From an uncultured Bacteroidota bacterium (GTDB lineage: Bacteria > Bacteroidota > Bacteroidia > Chitinophagales > Chitinophagaceae): DNA of 5,085 nt. Under the pieces are notes generated by a model that worked only from the letters and a program-made list of their open reading frames with translations, made no database searches and was not told where the DNA came from. A program made the position numbers and the translations under genes. The stretch lies in the NCBI GenBank assembly GCA_903906615.1, contig CAIVKT010000529.1, positions 1 to 5,085 of the forward strand, in the 5' to 3' direction. Positions 1-4,979 of this stretch are shown one piece after another (positions within the stretch are counted from its first letter, which is position 1; each line of letters opens with the position of its first letter).

Positions 1-722
1 TATAAAGACTGGTCCTGCTCGCTCAGCGATCCGCCGTAAAAAATGGTGAATGGCTGGCTGGGATCCTTAACGGTGTTGCTACTGGCAGCTACACCCGGCA
101 CGGCATGGCGTATGGTTTTTATACTCAGTTCCAGCATTTTACCATCCGTTGCTGCCCATTCGGTGGATACATGTACTACAGCATGTGCTGTTGCGAGTAT
201 TTTCTTTGTCCACCTTTTATTCTCGGGCATCAATACCTGGGATATGCCGTGGTCGAAATTGTCCTGTAGGTCTGCTATCCATGGGGTGTGCAGCTTTGCG
301 CCAAAATAATGCCCTAAGAACAAAGGCGCGCGTGGGGTGAAAAAGCTGATGATCAGGTCGGGTTTGGCGATACTGAATTTGTCGAAATATTTGATCACAT
401 TATTGGCCCACCCATAGCTGCGGTCGCCATGAAATGCGACATAATAAAAGGTTTGCAGCTTTCTTAGTAAGGCAAATTTGCTATAGTCAGATACATTTTT
501 CACAGACCGCACGACGATGCGCTGTACGCCTGAGGGTTCTGTTTTTACGACAAAAGGCGCGGTGCCGCATTCCTCTCTCTGGTCGCGGTGAATGACAATA
601 GCCAGCCAGCCGTTCTTTTCAAAATCCTCTGCCACCTGCCTTATCCTGCGGGACAGGGCAGCGCCAGGCATCGAGTGGTAGCCGTCATACTCCCAGGCAA
701 ATATTAATAACTGTTTTTTCAA
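1..722 (-). CDS. GT-B fold glycosyltransferase, N-terminal part (3' end beyond window)
   Basis: The minus strand is open from the window edge to an in-frame TGA at 738-740, giving 240 codons from a TTG at 722-720. The protein begins MKKQLLIFAWEY, a hydrophobic first strand followed by a glycine-containing loop (about residues 13-20), as in the N-terminal Rossmann domain of family 4-like glycosyltransferases. A PDLIISFF strand (121-128), TPWIADLQD (147-155) and FYGGSL (228-233, start of the second Rossmann domain) fit the same fold. The acceptor-binding half is visible, while most of the nucleotide-sugar-binding half is cut off. The family would move a sugar from an activated donor in the cytoplasm, for example for envelope polysaccharide; the substrate cannot be read here. 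No ATG lies in frame upstream of residue 18, so TTG is the best start, with ATG (M18) as a poorer choice because it would remove the first strand. The gene is divergent from miaB and probably unrelated to it. Confidence 0.75.
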   Translation of the reverse strand, partial: MKKQLLIFAWEYDGYHSMPGAALSRRIRQVAEDFEKNGWLAIVIHRDQREECGTAPFVVKTEPSGVQRIVVRSVKNVSDYSKFALLRKLQTFYYVAFHGDRSYGWANNVIKYFDKFSIAKPDLIISFFTPRAPLFLGHYFGAKLHTPWIADLQDNFDHGISQVLMPENKRWTKKILATAHAVVHVSTEWAATDGKMLELSIKTIRHAVPGVAASSNTVKDPSQPFTIFYGGSLSEQDQSL

Positions 723-772
723 TATGGCAATAGTTGGTCATGGGTAAAGCAGGCAATGCGAGCAAAGGGAAC

Positions 773-780
773 CAAATTTA
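773..780 (-). promoter_or_regulatory. Bacteroidota -7 element (TAnnTTTG) for the glycosyltransferase gene
   Basis: Read on the minus strand this is TAAATTTG, an exact match to the TAnnTTTG -7 consensus of the Bacteroidota primary sigma factor. It lies about 50 nt upstream of the proposed TTG start, so transcription from it would give a leader of roughly 40 nt. No TTG is seen at the usual -33 spacing of 19-21 nt, so the promoter would be partial. The call is based on the motif alone. Confidence 0.4.
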
Positions 781-848
781 CGCCTATTGCGGATAAATTA
801 GGAGGCTATGGCAGAAATTATAAAATTGAGGTAAAACGCTGACCACTC

Positions 849-861
849 CTTATTTAATAAG
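849..861. repeat. 13-nt AT-rich palindrome just upstream of the miaB -7 element
   Basis: CTTATT, a single T, then AATAAG form a perfect 6-bp inverted repeat. It ends 10 nt before the TAccTTTG element, inside what would be the promoter spacer. It could be an operator for a dimeric repressor. A palindrome this short and AT-rich can also arise by chance, and flanking bases 848 and 862 do not extend it. Confidence 0.2.
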
Positions 862-871
862 CTAATACCTT

Positions 872-879
872 TACCTTTG
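872..879 (+). promoter_or_regulatory. Bacteroidota -7 element (TAccTTTG) for the miaB transcript
   Basis: TACCTTTG matches TAnnTTTG exactly and ends 21 nt before the ATG at 901, so transcription would begin at about 884-888 with a short leader. No TTG is present at the standard -33 distance; the nearest upstream TTG (826-828) is too far away. If the element is real, the transcript starts after the TTG at 877, which rules that codon out as the miaB start. The four downstream genes to 3624, and perhaps the activator, seem to rely on this promoter because no other is visible. Confidence 0.5.
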
Positions 880-900
880 CGCAAACAGAAATCGGCAATT

Positions 901-2313
901 ATGGCAGAGGTTTTGGACAAAGTGATAGAAGAGTCACGCCAGGGAGAGGCATATGCTCCTTTTGCGGGCGATCCCAATAAATTTAATAAAAAATTCTTTA
1001 TAGAGAGTTATGGCTGCCAGATGAACTTCAGTGATAGCGAGATAGTGGCATCTATACTTCACGGAGAAGGGTTTGGAGCTACACGCAATGTAGAAGAGGC
1101 AGACCTGGTGCTGCTCAATACCTGCTCGATACGCGAGAAGGCAGAAAGCACCATACGCCACCGCCTGCAAACATTCAAAAAGATAAAGGAAAACAAGCCG
1201 GCCATGCTTATAGGTGTGCTGGGCTGTATGGCAGAAAGGCTAAAAGCAAAATTCCTGGAAGAAGAAAAGCTGGTAGATATAGTAGTAGGCCCGGATGCCT
1301 ACCGCAGCCTGCCCGGCCTGGTTGCAGAAGCCGAGGGCGGCCAGAAAAGCGTGAACGTATTACTGAGCCGCGAAGAAACTTATTCGGATATAGCGCCTGT
1401 GCGGCTGGATAGCAATGGTGTTACCGCTTTTGTGAGCATCATGCGCGGGTGCAACAATATGTGTACCTTCTGCGTAGTGCCCTTCACCCGTGGCCGCGAG
1501 CGCAGCCGCGATGCGGAGAGCATTGTGAATGAATGCAAAGACCTCTTCACCCGTGGCTATAAAGAAGTGACCTTGCTTGGCCAGAATGTGGACAGCTATT
1601 ATTATACGGCTGCTAATGGTGAGAATGTTGATTTTGCGATGCTGCTGGAGCGCGTGGCGCTGGTATCGCCATTGTTGCGGGTACGGTTCAGTACCTCTCA
1701 TCCTAAAGATATAACAGACGATGTACTGCACACCATGGCTAAGTACCACAACATCTGTAAGTACATTCACCTGCCGGTGCAAAGCGGTAACACCCGCATA
1801 TTGCAGCTGATGAACCGTACCTACACACGCGAGTGGTACCTCTCCAAAATAAAGCGTATCCGCGAGATCATGCCGGACTGCGCTATCTCGACAGACATTA
1901 TTTCCGGTTTCTGCACTGAAACTGAAGAAGAGCACCAGGACACATTATCGCTGATGGATCTTACCCGGTATGACATGGCCTATATGTTCTCCTACAGCGA
2001 GCGCCCCGGTACACTGGCGGCCCGCCGTTATACCGATGATGTACCCGAGGAAGTGAAAAAAAGAAGGCTCATAGAGATCATCAACCTGCAGCAAAGCAGG
2101 CAGGCAGAGAGTTTTAAGAACGATATAGGCAAGACCTTTGAAGTACTTATAGAATCGACCAGCAAAAAGAGTGAGCTGGAATGGAGTGCGCGCAACTCGC
2201 AGAATAAAGTAGTGGTATTCCCTAAAGGCAATGCCAACCTGCAAAAGGGCGACTATACCACGGTAAAGGTACATGCCGCAACATCTGCCACACTAATAGG
2301 AGAAATGGTTTAA
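901..2313 (+). CDS. miaB: MiaB, tRNA-2-methylthio-N6-isopentenyladenosine-37 synthase (radical SAM methylthiotransferase)
   Basis: MiaB adds a methylthio group to C2 of i6A37 in tRNAs reading UNN codons, using two [4Fe-4S] clusters and S-adenosylmethionine in the cytoplasm. From ATG 901 the protein is 470 residues, near the family's usual size. The N-terminal methylthiotransferase domain (about 30-150) carries the auxiliary-cluster cysteines C39 ([12 protein letters not shown]), C75 (LLNTCSIRE) and C109 ([11 protein letters not shown]). The radical SAM motif is C184-x3-C188-x2-C191 within [30 protein letters not shown] (335-345) and a C-terminal TRAM-like RNA-binding segment (about 405-470) complete the architecture. 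A longer frame starts at TTG 877, but that codon overlaps the TAccTTTG promoter element, so ATG 901 (MAEVLDK) is preferred. The stop is followed after only 5 nt by the first MNT gene, so miaB is probably the head of a longer transcript. Confidence 0.96.
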   Translation: MAEVLDKVIEESRQGEAYAPFAGDPNKFNKKFFIESYGCQMNFSDSEIVASILHGEGFGATRNVEEADLVLLNTCSIREKAESTIRHRLQTFKKIKENKPAMLIGVLGCMAERLKAKFLEEEKLVDIVVGPDAYRSLPGLVAEAEGGQKSVNVLLSREETYSDIAPVRLDSNGVTAFVSIMRGCNNMCTFCVVPFTRGRERSRDAESIVNECKDLFTRGYKEVTLLGQNVDSYYYTAANGENVDFAMLLERVALVSPLLRVRFSTSHPKDITDDVLHTMAKYHNICKYIHLPVQSGNTRILQLMNRTYTREWYLSKIKRIREIMPDCAISTDIISGFCTETEEEHQDTLSLMDLTRYDMAYMFSYSERPGTLAARRYTDDVPEEVKKRRLIEIINLQQSRQAESFKNDIGKTFEVLIESTSKKSELEWSARNSQNKVVVFPKGNANLQKGDYTTVKVHAATSATLIGEMV

Positions 2314-2316
2314 GAA

Positions 2317-2392
2317 CAATGATACCATTGATACAAAATAATATGAAGGCCATACAGGATGCTTGCAAAAAGCATCATGTGAAGTCGTTGTA
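2317..2392 (+). repeat. 76-bp near-identical direct repeat, copy 1 (5' end of MNT-1)
   Basis: Aligned by eye with 2980-3055, 71 of 76 positions match, starting 2 nt before each ATG and stopping abruptly inside codon 25. The five differences are two silent (Leu4 TTG/CTG, Asn8 AAT/AAC) and three amino-acid changes (K10E, D14N, H20Y). Beyond the end, identity falls at once to about 9 of 16. Confidence 0.85.
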
Positions 2393-2651
2393 TGTATTTG
2401 GCAGCGCCGTTGATGAGCGGTCATTTCATCAACAAAGCGACATTGATCTGTTGTATGAAATAGATACAGACAACTTTGAGAATTGGGCGACAGGCAGCTA
2501 TGACTACATAGACAATCTCAATGACCTGGAGGCAGACTTAAATAAATTGCTATCAAGGAAAATTGACATGATACCCTATCAGAATATTCATAACCGATTT
2601 TTTAAACAAAACGTAGACAATAGCCGACAGTTACTTTATGCCAATTCATAG
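2319..2651 (+). CDS. MNT-domain nucleotidyltransferase antitoxin (MntA-type), module 1
   Basis: This 110-residue minimal nucleotidyltransferase is the antitoxin half of a HEPN-MNT toxin-antitoxin pair. In studied pairs, MntA transfers AMP groups from ATP to a tyrosine next to the HEPN active site and so silences the toxin. All catalytic signatures are visible: G28-S29 after the LYVF strand, the metal-binding D41-x-D43 in SDIDLLYE, and a third acidic residue D83 in KIDMI. The protein therefore looks catalytically intact. ATG 2319 is preferred over M9 because the second module has the same first codons, and it lies 5 nt after the miaB stop with no room for a promoter. The last 14 nt overlap the HEPN-1 gene in another frame, and the HEPN ATG is built from the TAT codon of Tyr107. 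A housekeeping nucleotidyltransferase is unlikely given the size and partner. Confidence 0.88.
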   Translation: MIPLIQNNMKAIQDACKKHHVKSLYVFGSAVDERSFHQQSDIDLLYEIDTDNFENWATGSYDYIDNLNDLEADLNKLLSRKIDMIPYQNIHNRFFKQNVDNSRQLLYANS

Positions 2652-2976
2652 GGTCAATAAATACTTAGAAGATATAGTAACTTCTATAGATAATATTGAA
2701 GCCTCTACTGCAGGTCTTCAGGCAACATCTTATGGTATGTATGAAGTTAACTGGATAGTAGAGAGGGGCATTGAGATCATAGCAGAAGCATTAAAACGAA
2801 TAATAAACGAAGAGGCAGGTATCCAGATTTCAAATGTGCAGAAAATAATAGCTACAAGGAACAAAATAACACATGAGTATGATGTTGTGGATAACTATCA
2901 GTTGTATATTATTGTCACAAAATATTTGCCAATGCTAAAAAGTGAAGTTGAACTATTATTAAAACGAACAGAATAA
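2638..2976 (+). CDS. HEPN-domain toxin (HepT-like, DUF86 family), module 1
   Basis: This 112-residue mostly helical protein is a predicted HEPN ribonuclease, the toxin partner of the MNT protein just upstream. The HEPN catalytic motif is present in the RX4HXY form used by HepT toxins: R74-NKIT-H79-E-Y81. In characterised pairs the arginine and histidine act in RNA cleavage and the tyrosine is the site AMPylated by MntA. A helix with EIIAEAL (46-52) and the C-terminal LPMLKSEVELLL segment also fit the family, and the length is typical. The ATG lies within the antitoxin gene (14-nt overlap, +1 frame), which suggests translational coupling with the antitoxin made first. The gene is the most AT-rich in the window, about one third GC by hand count, a sign of horizontal origin. 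It shares little sequence with the second HEPN protein beyond family motifs. The RNA target cannot be read from the sequence. Confidence 0.87.
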   Translation: MPIHRVNKYLEDIVTSIDNIEASTAGLQATSYGMYEVNWIVERGIEIIAEALKRIINEEAGIQISNVQKIIATRNKITHEYDVVDNYQLYIIVTKYLPMLKSEVELLLKRTE

Positions 2977-2979
2977 ACT

Positions 2980-3055
2980 CAATGATACCACTGATACAAA
3001 ATAACATGGAGGCCATACAGAATGCTTGCAAAAAGTATCATGTGAAGTCGTTGTA
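2980..3055 (+). repeat. 76-bp near-identical direct repeat, copy 2 (5' end of MNT-2)
   Basis: This is the second copy of the segment at 2317-2392, in the same orientation with an offset of 663 bp. It starts just after the HEPN-1 stop and covers the start codon and first 24 codons of MNT-2. Homologous recombination between the copies would delete exactly one MNT-HEPN module and leave one intact hybrid antitoxin gene in frame. Confidence 0.85.
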
Positions 3056-3296
3056 CCTTGTGGGTAGCGCTACTGATACAGGTCGTTTTACGGATGAAAG
3101 CGATGTGGATTTTTTATACCGTTTCAGGAAAGAGGATATAGAGGAAATGGCGTATGCTGATAACTACTTTGACTTAATGTTTTATTTGCAAGACCTATTG
3201 AACAGAAAAGTAGACCTTGTTGCAGAAGAGAAGATGTGGAACCCATATTTTATAGAAAGTATCAACAAGAGTAAACAGATCATTTATGAATCCTGA
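2982..3296 (+). CDS. MNT-domain nucleotidyltransferase antitoxin (MntA-type), module 2
   Basis: This 104-residue minimal nucleotidyltransferase is the second antitoxin of the island, predicted to AMPylate its HEPN partner. Residues 1-25 match module 1 at 22 of 25 positions. The rest is much less alike, keeping only family positions: G28-S29, D41-x-D43 in SDVDFLY, D78 in KVDLV, and a C-terminal KQIIY resembling module 1's RQLLY. All three catalytic acids are present, so it should be active. It is six residues shorter than MNT-1, with the difference lying between the second and third catalytic acids. The start ATG follows the HEPN-1 stop after 5 nt, the same spacing as MNT-1 after miaB. Its last 11 nt overlap the HEPN-2 gene. 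It could be a decoy or immunity copy acting on both toxins, but the linked intact HEPN gene favours an ordinary cognate pair. Confidence 0.87.
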   Translation: MIPLIQNNMEAIQNACKKYHVKSLYLVGSATDTGRFTDESDVDFLYRFRKEDIEEMAYADNYFDLMFYLQDLLNRKVDLVAEEKMWNPYFIESINKSKQIIYES

Positions 3297-3624
3297 AGTA
3301 AACAAACTGTTAAATGATATTTATAAGTCTATCGGAATGATTGAAGAACATCTTAACACTGTTTCTTCACTTTCAGAATATCAAAATGACCTGAAAACAA
3401 TTGATGCCGCAGAACGCAGATTGGCAATAATTGGAGAGGCATTGTGGAAAGCCGATAAACTAAACAGGGAGCTTATTATCTCGGATAAAAAAAGAATAAT
3501 CGCGCTCAGGCATATATTGATACATGATTATGATTTGATAGAAGATGCGACAATATGGATGATCTGTAAAAAAAATCTACCTGTATTGAAGACAGAGGTT
3601 CGTGCAATTCTTGATAGCAATTGA
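3286..3624 (+). CDS. HEPN-domain toxin (HepT-like, DUF86 family), module 2
   Basis: This 112-residue helical protein is a predicted HEPN ribonuclease toxin paired with MNT-2. The catalytic RX4HXY motif is intact: R75-HILI-H80-D-Y82. A GEAL helix (50-53) and LPVLKTEVRAIL near the C-terminus match the DUF86/HepT pattern and align with LPMLKSEVELLL in HEPN-1, but elsewhere the two toxins differ widely. The ATG is formed from the penultimate-region TAT codon of MNT-2 plus the next G, the same arrangement as in module 1, so the coupled overlap is inherited from a common module design. The gene ends 3 nt before the heptamer array. It probably shares the miaB-led transcript. Which RNA it cuts, and whether MNT-1 can also silence it, is unknown. 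Confidence 0.88.
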   Translation: MNPEVNKLLNDIYKSIGMIEEHLNTVSSLSEYQNDLKTIDAAERRLAIIGEALWKADKLNRELIISDKKRIIALRHILIHDYDLIEDATIWMICKKNLPVLKTEVRAILDSN

Positions 3625-3626
3625 TC

Positions 3627-3668
3627 AACGACTTTCTACTAACGACTAACGACTAACGACTTTCGACT
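3627..3668 (+). repeat. Heptamer tandem array, six 7-bp units, between HEPN-2 and the sigma-54 activator gene
   Basis: The 42 nt read as six consecutive heptamers: AACGACT, TTCTACT, AACGACT three times, then TTCGACT. Four units are identical, and the two variants share the xxCxACT core. The array takes up most of the 52-nt gap between the HEPN-2 stop and the activator ATG and ends 8 nt before that ATG. It has no spacers, so it is not CRISPR. It may be a slippage-prone intergenic repeat, a protein-binding array, or the edge of the inserted island. Variation in unit number would change the spacing upstream of the activator start. Confidence 0.9.
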
Positions 3669-3676
3669 AAAAGAAC

Positions 3677-4924
3677 ATGGACATTCAAAGCATAAAGAAC
3701 AGGTTTGCGATCATCGGTAATTCACCGGCGCTGAACCATGCGTTAAATACTGCGGTGCAGGTAGCTAATACCGATCTTTCGGTATTGATAGTGGGTGAGA
3801 GTGGTGTGGGTAAAGAGGTGTTCTCTGTTATTATACATGCGCTGTCTGCACGCAAGCACAATCCGTTTATTGCAGTGAACTGCGGCGCTATACCGGAAGG
3901 TACCATAGACAGTGAATTGTTCGGGCATGAGAAGGGTTCCTTTACCGGCGCTGTGGATAGCCGCAAGGGCTACTTCGAGACCGTGAGTGGCGGTACCATA
4001 TTCCTCGATGAGATAGGCGAGATGCCACTCGGCACGCAGGCCCGCCTGCTGCGTGTGCTGGAGACCGGTGAATTCATACGGGTAGGCTCTTCAAAAGTGC
4101 AGAAGACCGATGTGCGCGTGATAGCCGCCACCAATCGTGACTTGCTGGAGCTGACACAGCAAGGCAAATTCCGAGAGGACCTGTATTACCGCCTCAGCAC
4201 GGTACCTATACGCGTGCCATCGCTGCGCGACCGCAAAGAAGATGTGCCGCTACTCTTCAGGAAATTTGCCGCTGATTTTTCGGAGCGCTACAAAACATTA
4301 TCCGTGCAGCTGGATCCTGCTGCACAGCAGATGCTCGTTAACTATTACTGGCAGGGCAATGTGCGCGAACTCAAAAATATTGCCGAGCAGATATCTGTGC
4401 TGTCGGTGGATAAGCTCATTACCGCCGAGGCGTTGATGAAATTTTTGCCACAGCGCAATACTTCTAAAAGCCTGGCACTGATACCGGGTAGCGGGGTAAG
4501 CTCATCCGGCGGCAATGCCGATTTTAATACCGAGCGCGACATACTGTACAAGCTGTTCTTTGACCTTAAAAAAGACATGAACGACCTGAAGCAGATGATC
4601 TTTGATGTGGCGCACCACCAGGGCTATACCCCTGCCGACCCGTCTGCCGTGAACCAGCAATTGCTGCCTGTCTATAATAACAGCGATAGCGAGCCTTCGC
4701 TCAATCTGAACAACCACTACAACCCGAACACGCCCATATTGCTGGAGGCAAACGACCACCACGAAGATGTGGAAGAGACCCTGCTGCTGGCCGACCGCGA
4801 GAAAGAGTACATCACCAAGGCACTTAAAAAGCACAAGAGCCGCCGCCGCGATGCCGCGACAGAACTGGGTATATCTGAGCGGACCCTTTACCGAAAGATA
4901 AAGGAATATAATATCCAGGAGTAA
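3677..4924 (+). CDS. Sigma-54-dependent transcriptional regulator (AAA+ enhancer-binding protein with Fis-type HTH, no receiver domain)
   Basis: This 415-residue bacterial enhancer-binding protein would use ATP hydrolysis to remodel RpoN (sigma-54) RNA polymerase into open complexes. The AAA+ domain begins almost at the N-terminus: Walker A G40-ESGVG-K46, the sigma-54-contacting loop GSFTGA (87-92), Walker B GGTIFLDE (105-112), the arginine-finger region REDLYYR (166-172) and sensor II GNVREL (227-232). A linker (about 262-370) contains a charged, probably helical stretch, ILYKLFFDLKKDMNDLKQM (289-307). The C-terminus (about 373-415) is a Fis-type helix-turn-helix, ending in AATELGISERTLYRKIKEY. 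No receiver, GAF or PAS domain precedes the AAA+ module, so phosphorylation by a kinase is unlikely; control may act through expression level, the linker or a partner protein. The GSFTGA loop differs from canonical GAFTGA by A88S, a known type of variation. It lies just upstream of lptE on the same strand; its target genes are not visible. Confidence 0.93.
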   Translation: MDIQSIKNRFAIIGNSPALNHALNTAVQVANTDLSVLIVGESGVGKEVFSVIIHALSARKHNPFIAVNCGAIPEGTIDSELFGHEKGSFTGAVDSRKGYFETVSGGTIFLDEIGEMPLGTQARLLRVLETGEFIRVGSSKVQKTDVRVIAATNRDLLELTQQGKFREDLYYRLSTVPIRVPSLRDRKEDVPLLFRKFAADFSERYKTLSVQLDPAAQQMLVNYYWQGNVRELKNIAEQISVLSVDKLITAEALMKFLPQRNTSKSLALIPGSGVSSSGGNADFNTERDILYKLFFDLKKDMNDLKQMIFDVAHHQGYTPADPSAVNQQLLPVYNNSDSEPSLNLNNHYNPNTPILLEANDHHEDVEETLLLADREKEYITKALKKHKSRRRDAATELGISERTLYRKIKEYNIQE

Positions 4925-4958
4925 TGGCCTGACCATACCTATAGAACTGTTTATTACC

Positions 4959-4966
4959 TATTTTTG
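4959..4966 (+). promoter_or_regulatory. Possible -7 element (TAttTTTG) upstream of lptE
   Basis: TATTTTTG fits TAnnTTTG and lies in the 55-nt gap after the activator stop. It ends only 13 nt before the lptE ATG, which would give a very short leader, and no TTG lies at the -33 spacing. Read-through from the activator gene is an equally good explanation for lptE transcription. Confidence 0.25.
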
Positions 4967-4979
4967 ATCACTGATAGCT

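Larger units (their letters stand above)
2319..3624 (+). other. Accessory island: two tandem MNT-HEPN toxin-antitoxin modules between miaB and the sigma-54 activator gene
   Basis: Four short genes in the order MNT, HEPN, MNT, HEPN fill this span with no gap longer than 5 nt. The block is more AT-rich than its flanks: a hand count over HEPN-1 gives about 32% GC, while sampled 60-nt lines of miaB and the activator gave 45-67%. No transposase, integrase or terminal inverted repeats were seen. The only repeat structures are the duplicated antitoxin 5' ends and the heptamer array that starts 3 nt after the last stop. Confidence 0.75.

Noticed and set aside
43..340. Two short plus-strand frames (88 and 63 codons)
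   Set aside because: They run opposite to the glycosyltransferase frame, which is continuous and has family motifs. The plus-strand products show none.
800..834. AGGAGG followed 2 nt later by ATG and an 8-codon frame (a perfect Shine-Dalgarno with mini-ORF)
   Set aside because: The spacing is too short for efficient initiation, Bacteroidota rarely rely on Shine-Dalgarno pairing, and the site lies upstream of the likely transcript start. Probably coincidence.
1360..1935. 191-codon open frame on the minus strand
   Set aside because: It lies wholly inside miaB, whose protein is unmistakable. The translation (His/Ala-rich, no recognisable motif) is what the codon bias of the sense gene produces on the opposite strand.
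2319..3624. Mobile element (IS, integron or phage) carrying the toxin-antitoxin pairs
   Set aside because: No transposase, integrase, terminal inverted repeats or target-site duplication is visible at either edge. Only the internal 76-bp repeat and the heptamer array are present.
3609..3628. Possible terminator hairpin after HEPN-2 (CAATTG and TTGATCAA palindromes)
   Set aside because: Both are self-complementary words with no loop, low GC and no following T-run, so they cannot form a convincing intrinsic terminator.
3627..3668. CRISPR-like or direct-repeat array
   Set aside because: Units are only 7 bp and strictly contiguous with no spacers, so it is a simple tandem repeat.
4502..4936. 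144-codon hydrophobic-looking open frame on the minus strand
   Set aside because: It is antisense to the linker and HTH of the sigma-54 activator. The Val/Leu/Gln-rich translation mirrors AAC, GAC and CAG codons of the real gene, and no promoter or family motif supports it.
4925..4979. Sigma-54 -24/-12 promoter ahead of lptE
   Set aside because: A TGGCC occurs near 4925, but no GC follows at the required 10-nt spacing from the GG. The same test on the 723-900 intergenic region also failed.
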